A stretch of 64,000 nucleotides of DNA, taken from NCBI GenBank assembly GCA_018697195.1, contig JAGMWU010000029.1, positions 62,001 through 126,000 on the forward strand. Direction: 5' to 3'. Position 1 is the first letter of the stretch. Every line of letters starts with the position of its first letter. The notes below the pieces were generated by a model. That model saw only the letters and a list, made by a program, of their open reading frames with translations, was not told the origin of the DNA and did not search any database. Shown piece by piece: positions 36,401 through 48,098 of the stretch. The position numbers were made by a program, and so were the translations under genes. This DNA is from Certhia americana (taxonomy: Eukaryota; Chordata; Aves; Passeriformes; Certhiidae).

Positions 36401-36934
36401 CACATAGCGAAGGGCTGGGAGATGGCTGCTGCAAAGGATATTCTTTTCCTTGCAGTCTAAATGCAAATCAGAAACTTGGAGAGTCACGACCACATTGCTC
36501 TGGAGGGAGAAATAATTCCCATTAAGTACCAGCTCTGAAATAACTCCAAGACTTAGGGAATGTGAGGCAAATTCAAGGCAGTGACAGTCTCAGGCATTGC
36601 TGTCTTTGAAGATTTTAGATGTGTTTGAGATTTCTTTTAATTGGAGGTGAGATTTATCTCATAGCTTTGGGTTTTCATCCCCTAAACCCATGGTTATCCT
36701 CAATCAAAGCAGCAAACCAAGTGTCTGGGTGGGATAGGTGTCACAGACCTGGGATTTTCCAGTCAGTGCAGATACTGTGGTTTGAAAATGTGCACTAGAA
36801 CCACTCAAGAATTCCTGAACTCATGCTGCTCAAAACTTCTGCCTAAAGTATGTTTCTTCAGAAGGAATCAGTGATTGGTTGTTCACCATCTTGCATCCAC
36901 CATCCAAAAGTACAGTGTTAGGAAAGAAATAAAA

Positions 36935-37096
36935 CCATGGAATTATTTGGGTGCCACCCCCGTCATGGCCTTCCACTGGAAGGGACACCTTCCACTATCC
37001 CAGGCTGCTGTAAGCCCTATCCAGCCTGGCCTTGGGCAGTTCCAGGGATCCATGGATAGCCACAGCTTCTCTGGCCAGTCAATCTCTGTGCTCTAA
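36935..37096 (-). mobile_element. CR1 LINE 3' fragment
   Basis: Minus-strand CR1 tail. On the plus strand: 'accatggaattatttgggtg', 'aagggacaccttccactatc', 'cagcctggccttgggcagtt', 'ccacagcttctctggcc'. It is about 160 bp long and somewhat diverged at its end. Confidence 0.85.
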
Positions 37097-37447
37097 GAGC
37101 AGCTCAGAAGCAGATTGGAATTAAAAAAATCTCACCTGTAAACTGAGACGTGAGAGGTGGACTTTGTTGATATCTTGCAAATTTGCAGAGATTTGGATTT
37201 TTTTCAGTTTAACCTTGCTGCAGGATGAAGAATTCTCGAAGTCCATTCCATGCAGGGAAAACCAAGCCCAACCTTGGGGTTAAGTCCTCCTTATCTTAAA
37301 TCAGTGCAATTCTGTCACCTCTAGAGGCTGCCCAGGCTTGTGTGGGAGAGGCTTGGACACGTGTATTCCATTTCTCTGTTCTGACAAACAGCCCAAAATG
37401 AACACATGTGAGAGACAATCTGAAATTTCCCTCATTTGCCTCACAAC
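37097..37447. other. Unique non-coding sequence
   Basis: Short unique stretch between a CR1 tail and LTR F. No gene or repeat recognised. Confidence 0.5.
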
Positions 37448-38023
37448 TGTTGCGAGGCTCAGAGACTCAGACCCCGAGGACTCCATTTGCTTTGGACAGG
37501 GGCTCTGGCCTGGTCAGGGTGGATGCTTGCCAAGTGATTGTTTGCAGATGTGCTTGTTGTACCACCAAGGCATGCTGCTCCAGGCAGGTACTGGTGAGTT
37601 GTGGTACGTCCTGCATGTTTACACCTGCTTCTTGGGACAATGGTTCCCCTCCACACAATAATACTGCTCAGCTTATCGCTTTGGCCAGATGCCACTTGCT
37701 TTAGCAAAAAAAACCTATAAAGAGTGACTTTTCTGCAAAGGACTTTAGAGATCTTCCCATGGAAGGAAGACATGTCTATGGGCAGAAGGCCTCGAGGACA
37801 TCGTCTCTCCGTTGGTAGCTATACCCCTCTTTCTCTCTCTCTTTGCTTTCTTTCTCTCTCTCCCATTCTCTCTCTCTCTCTCTGTCGCATAATTGTTGTT
37901 GGCACTCAATAAAAGTGCACTGCTGTGATTAAACTGAAAGTCCCCTTTGCTGTGTGTCTTTTGCACTCTGAGATTGGAAAAACGAACCATCACGACCCCT
38001 GCTTGTACTAGCGGATCGTGACA
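37448..38023 (+). mobile_element. Solo LTR, family F
   Basis: A 576-bp LTR, tgttgcgaggctcagagact to gcggatcgtgaca. TATAAAG at 37716-37722 and AATAAA at 37908-37913 give the plus orientation and a sensible U3-R-U5 layout. A CT-rich microsatellite (37825-37884) lies between them. acaac precedes the LTR (37443-37447) and also occurs at 38021-38025 overlapping the end, so the duplication may be partly lost; boundaries are good to a few bases. Open frames on both strands are incidental. Confidence 0.78.
37825..37884. repeat. CT-rich microsatellite inside LTR F
   Basis: Imperfect (CT)n with the longest pure run near 37867-37882. It lies in the transcribed part of the LTR, downstream of its TATA box. 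Confidence 0.9.
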
Positions 38024-39744
38024 ACAGGCCATTTGTCTGCTAGGCTGGGTTAAAACCAGATATTTAATAAATTTTTATTTTTTTTTCCTTTGAATTGCAA
38101 CCAGCTTGATAGAATGGTTCTGCTTTTGCAGTATGACTGCTGAGAGCTGTGTGATGCAATGGGTTCTGTCTGTGTGGAACTTGGATAAATAAACACCTGG
38201 AATAAAAGGGTGCATGGAAGGGAAATAAAACCTGCTGACCAGACTTCTTGCACCTCTATAAATGCTGTGCACCTCCATAAAAGGTGATTTCAGTGTCCTT
38301 AGCAGCAGTGCCTCACTGCAACACTTCTGTTCCAGAAAACTTTGGATTAAGGCATACCCTGGCCTGGATAAAAGGATGTGAGCGATGGTTTTATACCTGC
38401 TGAGGTATCATAGAATGTCTATAAAAATGTCTAAGTAAAAGAATAAATCATTAAAATTAATAGAAACTTATAGGGAAAAAATATTGAGGGGGAAAAAGAT
38501 CTAGGCCTTTTTTTGGGGAAGAATAGCTCATTTGGGGCAGGAAGCCTTGCTGAGCTACTTAATTTCACAGCAGGTTCCTTAAAACCCACCTGGAGTTTGA
38601 GCTCCTGATAGAAAGGTCTGGACTCCAAAGTTCATGGGCAAACTGATTTTGTTTTTTTGTACCATGATAAATGCTTTTGAAGCAGTTGATATCAGGTGTA
38701 CATAGAATGTGCTCCAAAATTTGGAGAACATAATTTTTATAAACTTAACATTTCAGTGTTTGAAGTATAAAAAAATCTGAGTATAAACTTTAATTTTATT
38801 TTTATGTAGTGGTTTGTTTTAACTTGGAGTTAATTTTCTATCTAATCAAGTAATATTATATTCTGAATCATCACTTGGAACATTGGGAAAAAGGGCTTTT
38901 TCCTGACTTTTTTTCACCCTCACTTTCACCAAGCTCTAAGTAATTAGAACAAATAAACACAATTACCTCTGATGAAACTGATATGCCATTGCTGGAGAAC
39001 AGAAGAATTGCTTCCCTGGAAATTGGGAAGAATATTGCTGCCAGGTAATTTTCTTCCAGACATTGTGAGTAATCTGGATGATTTACTCTGGGATTTCCTT
39101 GCTCTTTAAGCCTCACTCAAAACCAGATTTCACATATTAGACATAAATTAAGCTCCAATATCTTGAAAATAAATAGGGAAAACCCCCAAATATGGCTGCT
39201 TAAATATCCTCCTACATTGGAACTTCATGATTAGGATCTCCTGTGCTTGTGCATGGGGATGTTCTAAATGAAATGTTTGCACTCCCTGTAGGAGTAATTT
39301 ACATTATAAATAATTGTATCAAATATCCGCAGATATTAGGATAATATTAAGAAACTGTTTTATTGCCTGACATTCTACAGGTGCTTGTCTGCTCAGGTAA
39401 ATGTGAGGGATGTTTTGGAGAGCAGGAAAACGTTTTTTTGTGGGATGATGGAAATGGTGGAAATTTAATTGAGACCATTTGTGCTAATTCTTCAGATTCT
39501 TCTGTGCTGCATGATTTGAGGCCAGTAGCAGTGTGTTGAAAAAACAACAAATGTTTAAATTTAAACCTTTAACTTGGAAATATTAAATATGAATATATTG
39601 TTTTTATATACTTGGAATATTTGCCATGTACAAGACAATTAGACTAAAGTGCTATAAGGCTTAAATTGTCTTTAATGAGCTGCTCCATCATTATGTTCAT
39701 AAAAATATTTATAGAATACATAGATTATTTGTTATTTAATATTG
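38024..39744. other. Unique AT-rich non-coding sequence
   Basis: No gene or repeat recognised. Frames do not exceed about 80 codons. 38640-38870 is particularly AT-rich. Confidence 0.5.
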
Positions 39745-39846
39745 CTCTGAGGAACCTGGGCTGGCATAGGTATCCCTTCCCATTGAATGGGATGAGCTTT
39801 AAAGTTCCTTCCATCCCAAACCCTTCCATGATTCTGGAATATCTCC
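39745..39846 (+). mobile_element. CR1 LINE 3' terminus
   Basis: Plus-strand CR1 end: 'gatgagctttaaagttcctt', then 'ccatcccaaacccttccatg' and 'attctgga'. About 100 bp remain. Confidence 0.85.
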
Positions 39847-40151
39847 TTTTTCCAAAGCTGCCATAAACAAACCATCACAACTGATGCCATTTCTCTCCTG
39901 CTAAGAATTTCCTGCTGCCTTCCTGCAAAAAAAAGTTGAGGGGTCCTAAACTTTGAAGCCATTGCAGTGCAATATATCAGGATAAAAACCACGTGTTCCC
40001 TTGTGGGAATCATTTAAGGTAAAGGATTTTTGGGAAGGTTACAAAGCAGGCCTCAGGAGCTGAAAAGAAGAGAAAACTTAGAGTTATTCTGTAGGTGCTG
40101 ATTCTGAAAGTAAAAAAGACTTTAGAATGCTAGCAAGGACTCTTAACAATA
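39847..40151. other. Unique non-coding sequence
   Basis: No feature recognised between the CR1 terminus and the LTR-like segment K. Confidence 0.5.
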
Positions 40152-40532
40152 TGTAGTGTGTGGAATATAGTTCATGCAAACCTTAGAACAGCAGAAAAAT
40201 ATATCTGTCAAGAGATAGGAAGTTTTAGGCCTAATAATAGAGCACTGTACATTGTATTTTAAGGCTAACAAGCAAGCACTTTTTTAAGCAAGCGTACATG
40301 TGCTTTTTGTAATTGGCTAAAGCAAGTGTCAATATGCTTTTTGCTTTCTGCCATAGGCTGAATTTTAAAGTGTATTGTAACACAGAACTAAGTGTCTGTT
40401 GCCTGGGACATGAGCTAATGTCATTTTCTATAGTCTCAATCATATAATGAGACTTTTGAAAAATAAAGATAGCTTGAAACATGTCCAGCTGCAGCCCTGT
40501 CCTGTTTGTGATTTGTATATATTACCACAGCC
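40152..40532 (+). mobile_element. Possible old LTR, family K
   Basis: The segment resembles an ERVL-type bird LTR in layout: 'gtgtggaatatagttcatgc' near the start, a CCAAT-type box in reverse (aattggc near 40312), and AATAAAG at 40462-40468 followed by 'catgtccagctgcagccctg' and an end near taccaca. No target-site duplication or second copy is visible, so assignment rests on pattern only. Confidence 0.45.
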
Positions 40533-43500
40533 GACTCATTCTCTTTCCATTGCTATAAATAACTTCACAAGGTCTGAGGTGGTGAAGAATGTTATGAAAA
40601 AACCTTCTGTAATCTCCTGGAGTGTGAAAATTAATCACTTCTAAGCATTTGACAACATGGGCAGAGCTAGGAACTTTACATGGCAGTGAAACTTTTATTA
40701 ATTTTCAATGTGCAATTTGTATTTTGGTGATGCTCATTCAGCTTTTTCAGAAATCTTCATAGATGAAATGAAACTCCATCTGATGATGCTGAACATCGCA
40801 GTTTAGGGCACTTCTGTGCTTCTGGGTTTGGGATATTTAGGAATATATTTGGAGGTTTATTCCTTCCCATTCCTACCCTCCTTTACTGTTGGGACTCAGG
40901 GGCTCTGGAGTGTCCTGGAAAATCAGCACTTCAACCTGGCACTGTGCAGATGAAAATCAGGATGCCAGTCAACTGGGACAAAAACACTCTGGCTAATTAT
41001 CTTCAAGGTCTCCATTGCCATTTATTATCCTAGAACGCATAAAGATGAACTGTGCAGAACCCCTCTTTTACCACAGGGGGACTGAAGAGCAGATTAAGCT
41101 CTGTTCTCACTGTGCCCGTACATTTGACTTGTTTAAAGACTTCCCTAAAATCCTCCACCTTAAAATCAATAATAATACATTTTTTGGAGATTTTTTGAAT
41201 TTTTGTTTTTTGATAATTTCTTTCAAGTTAAGAATTATGCTTCAAACACCTCTGATTTTGTTTGGATAGGTCAGATTATTTCCCTTTTGTGATCTCTCCT
41301 CTTTGACAGTTTTATCCACTCCATTCCTGTTTCTGTGTTGGTTTTTGATCCTTAGGTTTCATGAACTGCATGAAATCCAGAGGAAAGTGTCTACATTTTC
41401 CATCCTCTGGAGCTTGTCTTTATTAAAGATGAAAACATCCTAATTCTGATCATACTCAATGCTAAAAGATGGGTTTGGTTTAGGATCTAGGCACCAAATT
41501 TGCACTGGATTTGGGAGAGGAAGCCAGAGCTTTCCTACAATGTTTCTGTGTAATATCAACAAACCAACTAGACCCAGATTTTTAAAAGATTTAAAACTCT
41601 CAACTGTGAGTATTGTACTGAAATTATCTCTCTAGGTTTCTTAAAATCCAGAGTTTGGTTTCTCTGGGTTTCTTTTCTTTCTTTCTTAAAGGACAAAAGG
41701 ATACAGTCTTAATTTCTCCATGTCTTTGACATTTTTCTGCCCACTCTTCCTAAATGTGCAGAAATATCCTCATGACATCAGAGACCAATGAGTAATCAGA
41801 AATGATACGTATTTTTAACTCTATAAAAGCTGAAGTTGTTGAAGCTTTGCCTGGCATGAGGTGAGACATTCAGTTCAAAATCCAATATCAGAATTTGCTG
41901 GCAGCAGAAACTTTTGATTTATTCCAAAAGGATGAAGATAAATTAATGAGGATGGAAAAGAATTAATGGATTCTCTGTTACATCGGTGTGTGGACAGCCT
42001 GGTTTCTGTGCAGAGGGAATGAGATATTGGGGTCCCTTATGTTACAGGTCTCTGTGCTATCTTTGGCTGTGGCACCTTGATGAAACCACCCAGGCTTGGC
42101 TTGCCAGGCAAAGTCCTTGCCTGAACATTTGGTAAAGTCTTAGTAAACACCAGAACACTCCGGGGTGTTCTTGCCTCCTTCCAGTGTCCTTTCCACTTTG
42201 CAAACAGAGCATCTTCCATCCTGGACGCTCCTTTTCTCCTTGTGAACACAGACATAATGTTTCATTGTTGTAAAATCATCACTTTTGGGGCCAAAAGCAC
42301 CTTTAAATCTTCCCTTGGTATTTCGGCAAAACCAATCAAAGCAGCATTTTATAGTATGGAGAAAAAAACCAGGAGGGAGGATGTCTCACTTTTCTTCTCT
42401 TTCTGCCAGCATGAAAATCTGTTCCTCAGCTTTGTGTCTTCTTGCTCCCACTATTGACCTTCCTTTCTCTGCTGGCATCAGAATCTTGACAGCTCATTAG
42501 AACCATGAGAGGCTTTGCATGATCAGAGCAATAATTCCCAAAGCACTCTGCAGCTGAAAGTAACTTCAGGAGCATTATTTATTCAAATTACAGGCATGAA
42601 GGACCACATGGGAAATATGGAAGAGTGCCTCCTGTAAATGACAGCTTAGGGAGAATTTCCAATTGCACAAGACAGCTGTATCCTGAAACTTAATCTAATT
42701 ACTGGAGTGTGGTGAGATATGTCACCCTGAATCAAAGTGATCCCATCCTCCGTGTTCATAGTAAGTTCTGACTTACATATGGCCATGTTTGGGACAACCT
42801 TTAAATCCAAATTCCACCTCAGGGCTGATTGCATGCCTTTGGAATCAGGGGAATTTGAGCATGAGGAGTTTCACCCTTGCTCAGAGCAGCTCAGCTGCAC
42901 AAAGTTCAGAGTAGCCCTTGCCTGGGACATAAGGGACGTGCTCCCATCCCAGCACACAGAACCAGAGAAACCCTTGATGTGTTTCCCTTTTTCAAATCCC
43001 ATCTCTCAAAATGTTTTCCAGTTGCTCTTCAGGACTGTGAAGAGAGGGGAAGGCAGAGCTCGCTGAGCTCTGCTCTGCCACCCCCATATGCTTCTTTCTG
43101 TGTTGCTGCACATGAACAGCCCTCTGATGACTTGAAATGTTGAGTTACTGGAAGGCCCCTCATTTTCAGCTGCTGGTGTGTGCCAACAAATCTGAATATT
43201 CAATCAGATGGAAAGCAGCAGCTCAAAAACATGCAATCTGCTCCAGGCTGGGTTGCACAGCTGCCTGTGCTGGGATGCACATCCTTGGCTGCCACTGAGG
43301 CTGTCTGGGAGAACAAAAGAGTATGTTTTGAAAGCTCAGAACCCTCTCTGTTTGGGATTTTTTCTTCCCTCACATGTAAAGTGCTGAATTGGCTGTGTTG
43401 AAGCCAGCAGGTTTTTGGTTTTCCATGAAAACAGATTTAACAAGACGTAGAAATGCTGGATTCACTCACCCTATTTGAGCTAACATGTTCCCAACACTTG

Positions 43501-44904
43501 ATACTGACAGGACTTTTCCTCCTGAGAAACACAAATATAATTAACTTCCTGTAGCTGCTGGTTTCCCAGCAAATTCAGGGAGTCAAGGACATGCTCAGCA
43601 GCTCAAGGGCTGATCTCGGAGATAACAGTCAAGTGGGGATTATGTCAATGCAGAACACGGGGACCCATTTCTGCCGACAGGTAAAAGCTGCCAGGGCCTG
43701 CTGCTTGCCTGGGACAACTGTCAGCCAGGTCTTTGGTGAGAAACAGGTATAAGAATAATATCTGTGTGTGACAAGGCCAGCAGACCTGCATTTCAAGCTG
43801 CTGAGGAAGCCTGTGTGCCAGCTGGGTGTTTTTTAATCAAAATATGCTTGAAAAATGGAATAGGTACAGATGTGTGTGCTCAGACTGTACACTGGGCTGA
43901 TGATTTCTGGGGCTTGGTGTTGCCCAAAGCTTCAGTGACTGCTGCAGGTGCCTCTTGTGTAACTAAATTGTTCACATGGAAAAAGAACTCTGTAGAAATA
44001 ACTTATATTCTGAATTTTAAAAATCACACCTTTATTTCTGAAAAGTTTTTAAGAGGCAGCCCAAGGACCCCTCTTCCCTGGACAGATCTGGGTCACATAG
44101 ACGGGTGAAATGACCCTGCTGAATCAAGGCTTCCCCTGTTCATCATTTCTGCTATAACAACTTGTCCCTTTATTGCAAATTATGGGATGTGCTTCTGTTG
44201 ATGGGAATTGATACCAATGACAAGGCTGAGTCCTAGGAAGTGTCAGAAACTGGATTCTGTTTCTTTAACCTCAACTTGATGAGAGGCAGACCTTGCAGAT
44301 ATACAGACAAGAGGCAACACAGAAAAATCCTCATTTCCAGTCCAATCCATAAAATCTGAGGGTAGTTTTTGCTGTGGGCTTTATCTTCCCAGTATTGAGC
44401 AGGGCAGGGAAGGAATTGCAGGAGATCAGAATTTCCAAGACCCTTCAGGCTTGTTTCTCTCTCTTCTGCCAGCAGCAGATCCTGCCTTGTTTGGGGACAG
44501 CCCAAAGTGACTGTGCAGTATCACACTCAGCACATCTTGAATGCTCAGAGCTGCTGCAAAAGAAGAGGAAGGAAAAAGATGGGAATGGACCTGATGGCCC
44601 CAAAAGCAGTTGGTGGCTGGAATGATTTTTCCACGGGAAAGCCGTGCCTGATAGTGGAAGTACAGCTGATTCAGAGTTGAAATTCCAGCCTGGCTGTAGA
44701 GCTCTGGCCATGACCCCTGATCCATGGCAGCTCCCAGGGTGACTTCTCCCAGGGCAAGAGCCTGTGTGGACTTTGAGAATAAATTAATTACCCTTGTCCT
44801 TGCCATTGGCCTCTATGGGTCAGGATAAGCTCATTTCTCCCCCTTCTCCTCCTGGATCAGAAAGTCATCGAGCTGGTTCCCCATCTGACTTGAAATCCAT
44901 AAGG
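40533..44904. other. Unique non-coding sequence
   Basis: About 4.4 kb with no recognised repeat, gene or RNA. Frames up to 126 codons (minus 44426-44806; plus 42737-43066) have no recognisable domain and overlap frames on the opposite strand, as expected for chance. Confidence 0.5.
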
Positions 44905-45190
44905 GAAACAAAACCAAAGAAACAAACCAACAAAGCCAAACAAACAAACTCCCAAAACCCAAAAAAACCAAACTAAACTAAACCAAACCAAACCAAACCA
45001 AACCAAATCAAACCAACCAGCCAACCACTGCCACCACCACCACCACAACAATAACCAACAAAACAAACAAACAAACAAACAAAAAAAACCAACAAAAACC
45101 CAAACAAAAATACCCCCAAAAAACCCCCAAAAAAACAGAAACAAAAAATAATTTTCTAAAGCTTGGACTGCACCTTAACCACATTTCTTC
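44905..45190. repeat. A/C-rich low-complexity unit, copy 1
   Basis: (AAC/AAAC/CCAAA)n sequence over about 240 bp ends in a distinct tail, ttttctaaagcttggactgc with accttaaccacatttc (about 45153-45190). The same arrangement is repeated at 45461. The very long open frame on the minus strand (Phe/Trp/Val-rich) is a product of composition. Confidence 0.85.
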
Positions 45191-45460
45191 CTTGTTACCT
45201 TGCAGCTCAAGGCAAGTTTTCACTTTCTCTGTAACACTGAGAATTCTTTTTATTTTCCAGAGAAATCCAGGACTATTTTCCAGATCCTTGCTTGTGTGTT
45301 TTCAGAGTGAAAGTGTTATTCCTGCCTTAGTTTTGTCTCTCGTGAAGACACATTTATGTAAGTGAGAAAATAGGACAAATTAGGCCAACCTGAATATGAT
45401 GCTGGGTTAACAGTTGCATGTGGTGACCTTAGAGGTCTTTTACACCAAGTGATTGCTTAA
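45191..45460. other. Unique sequence between duplicated A/C-rich units
   Basis: About 270 bp with no recognised feature. Confidence 0.5.
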
Positions 45461-45600
45461 AAATGACAATAACAACCAACAAAACAAAACAAAACAAAAA
45501 CCAAAAAAACAAAAAACCCCCACCCCCCAAAAAAAAAAAAACAAAAACCCCAAAACTTTTCTAAAGCTCGGACTGCAGCTTAACCAAATTTCATTTCCAT
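45461..45600. repeat. A/C-rich low-complexity unit, copy 2
   Basis: Shorter A/C-rich tract (from acaataacaaccaacaaaac) ending in the same tail, ttttctaaagctcggactgc with agcttaaccaaatttc, about four differences from copy 1. Same orientation, about 410 bp apart. Confidence 0.85.
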
Positions 45601-45773
45601 ACAAGAACAACCAAACCAGCAGGAATTATCTTCGTACCAACAGTATTTTAATTTTATTAATGTATTTTTGTTTAAAAAGTACACACTTTCTGCACAGGTA
45701 ACTCCCGGAGGCAATTTTGTGTGGGATATATGTGTGTGTGTGTGTAGGAGAAAAGATGGAGTTGTACTGGAGA

Positions 45774-46447
45774 TGTAATGGTTGTCCTGGCCCTTTTAAG
45801 GAGGGCTGGATTGTAGGTCATTAAAACAAAACTTTACAAGAAAACTTTACAAGAATTGTTGCAGTGTGTTTCTTGTTATTGGTATGTTCTGTTATTGCCC
45901 AACTAATGGTTTGATCCAAATTATACCCTCCTACCCACCTTGTCAATCTACCCTGAGTTCCCTGTCAATCCCACCTTGTGTCACTCCCCTGCTCACAATT
46001 CCCCTTCAGAAATCCCCTAAAGTAGAATGCCCCATTAGTCCATGTCACCCAATTTTCCCCCCTTACCTCCCTCACTGGATAATGCTTTTGTGAACCCTGC
46101 CCTTTACCCCTCTCCAGGATTCCTCAGGTTAGCTAATCCTTGTACCCTCCCTTTAGACCTCCCTCATATTTAAGCAGTTGTACACTTGCATTTTCTGTCT
46201 CTTGCCACCATATTCCCCAGGGTAATAAAATCCTCTTTAATCCTATGCAAAAGAAAAGAGAGCTTCCTGGGTTTTGTTTTGCCTTGAAATGTACTCTTCC
46301 CAGAGATGAAATGCCTTCTAATTGGTGTAACACGATGTCAGTCTCAAAGCCAGCTAGCTCACTTCCGTGGGGCTGGTCGAACTGCCACACGCATTTTGTG
46401 CTCTGTGCTTCCATTGTCACCTGGGCTTTGTGGGCAGCTGGATCTCA
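45774..46447 (+). mobile_element. Solo LTR, family G
   Basis: Begins tgtaatggttgtcctggccc. It has a TATTTAAG box at 46167-46174 and AATAAA at 46224-46229, giving plus orientation, and ends near ggatctca. ctggag occurs just before (45767-45772) and just after (46448-46453), a likely 6-bp target-site duplication apart from one extra a before the LTR. The 674-bp length is normal for an LTR. No primer binding site or internal region follows. Confidence 0.7.
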
Positions 46448-47178
46448 CTGGAGCTGAGCTGGGGATAAGCAGCTTAGCCTGGAGCAGTAATTGAATCAAA
46501 GCCAAATTCCCAGGCCCACAAAGTTCATCCCTATTTAAACAAAGACATGCAGCAATGCCTTCTGATCTGAGGAGGAGGAAATGAATCCTTTGAAATTGAA
46601 TCCAACAGGGAGATTGTGTGTCCTTACAACTCTGAGTTTTCCTGTAAATGTGTTTTCATCACGATGGCTCATAAAAGTGCTTTATGGATCAGTCTGCAAG
46701 ACTTGAGGAAAATAAATCCCTTGTCACCATCTCAGCACAGCAAATTTTAGCCTTCTGTGGCCACTTTTAGTCATCCTAATTTTCCAGCAGAATTGAATTT
46801 ATCTCCTAAGGAGATAACAATCTGCATTCAGCCCAGCACTTCTCCCCACAGAAAATCCTGACCTCGATGTCTTTGCATGGAGGTGACAACTACAGAGAGA
46901 ACGAGAAAGGAAAGAGGAATAAGTCTGGGATTTTGTATTCCATCAGGGAAATAGGAATAACTTAGGGATTTTTGTCTCCCAGCAAACTCAAACCATCCGG
47001 TCTCTGCATTCTTTGCTACATATCTGTGGGGTGTTAGTGAAATGTGAAAAACTTTGAAGGGAGATGTAGACACCTAAAAATACTATTTTCTTCTAGATTT
47101 TCCTACAAGTTAAAAATAAAACACACACCCCCCAGCAAAACCTCCAAACAAACAAAAAACAGCACTAAGATTTCTTGA
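46448..47178. other. Unique non-coding sequence
   Basis: No repeat or gene recognised; a short C-run/A-rich patch at about 47120-47160 precedes the CR1 tail. Confidence 0.5.
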
Positions 47179-47405
47179 AATCATAGAATTCCAGAATGCT
47201 TTGTGTTTGGAAAGGACCTTGAAGATCATCTTATTTCATCCCCTGCCATGGGCAGGGACACTTCCCACTGTCCCAGGTTGCTCCAACCACTGGAGGATCC
47301 AGGGATCCAGGGGCAGCCTCTGGGAATTCCTCCCAGACAGCTGCTCTAGGAATTCCATCCCAGCCCCTCCCCACCATCACTGGGATGAATTCCTTCCAAA
47401 ATTTC
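47179..47405 (-). mobile_element. CR1 LINE 3' fragment
   Basis: Minus-strand CR1 tail: 'atcatagaattccagaatgc', 'tggaaaggaccttgaagatc', 'ccctgccatgggcagggaca', 'tcccactgtcccaggttgct', then 'atcactgggatgaattcctt'. About 230 bp; a short internal duplication of 'gggaattcc'-type sequence is visible near 47320-47360. Confidence 0.9.
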
Positions 47406-48080
47406 TTAATTGTTGGTGTAACCTCCAAAACACTTCTTCTATTCCTTTATTTCCAAATGCAGCCTGCTTCAATTTGTGAACTGTTGATGAGAAATGGAGT
47501 TTGTTTGCCTGTATTCCAGCATGGAACTGATTCGGTTTTGCAGCCTTTGGAGCAGAGCTGACGAAGGGATTTACAGTTCAAGAGCCCCTGTGACTGAAGC
47601 CCTATTTTATTAATTCTATGTGTGGCACTTTGCCATTGCTCTGTGTGCAGCAGCTTTACCTGCCTGTTTGCCCAAACTATCTGTTTTTAATCACCTGTAA
47701 TTATTAAAATGTTACGCTTTTTGATTGTGTATCTGCTCAGGAAAGCAAAGTCAACTGTGGCAATGTTTTCCTTTCAGTTTATTCAGAAGGCCTCAGGAAA
47801 CTAATGAGATTTATTCTGTGAATTAGTTTATAATTGTGCTTTAACTGCACTGTGACATTTAATAATGTCAGAAGGATTTTGCTTTAGGCAAAGTGATTTC
47901 AGCCTCTGTAGAAAATTAATTACCACGTGTGCGTGTGTGAGCTAAGTGGTATTTTCAAGGTTAAGCTGATTCCTCATATTTTGAGGAGAAAAAATGCATT
48001 GAAGATGTGGATAGAGCTCACTGCTTCTCTGACAAGCAGTGTTAAGTCACTGTAGTGGTTTTGGTTCACCAATTTGAGAT
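47406..48080. other. Unique sequence, possible conserved element
   Basis: No gene or repeat recognised up to about 48000. The part at 47690-47930 is AT-rich with several TAAT cores and an ATTAATTACC-type motif, a look shared by conserved regulatory elements; this is composition only. The last part (48030-48080) may be truncated internal sequence of the ERV next door. Confidence 0.4.
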
Positions 48081-48098
48081 TTCCCAGCCAATGCACCA
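48081..48098 (-). other. Retroviral primer binding site, tRNA-Gly type
   Basis: The minus strand reads TGGTGCATTGGCTGGGAA, matching 17 of 18 bases complementary to the 3' end of tRNA-Gly(GCC) including CCA. It lies 6 nt inside the LTR B edge at 48105, exactly where a primer binding site belongs. It shows that this copy is a truncated provirus rather than a solo LTR and fixes the LTR orientation as minus. Confidence 0.82.

Larger units (their letters stand above)
32322..36934. other. Unique AT-rich non-coding sequence
   Basis: About 4.6 kb with no recognised gene. Contains 26 T at 32925-32950, a 2 x 22-bp duplication at 33391-33434 and a 153-codon minus frame (34543-35004) that has no recognisable domain. 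The stretches 33840-34000 and 35940-36130 look like possible conserved non-coding sequence by composition only. Confidence 0.5.

Noticed and set aside
44857..45223. Phe/Trp/Val-rich long frame, like a membrane protein
   Set aside because: Produced by the A/C-rich low-complexity tract; opposite-strand bias gives hydrophobic codons.
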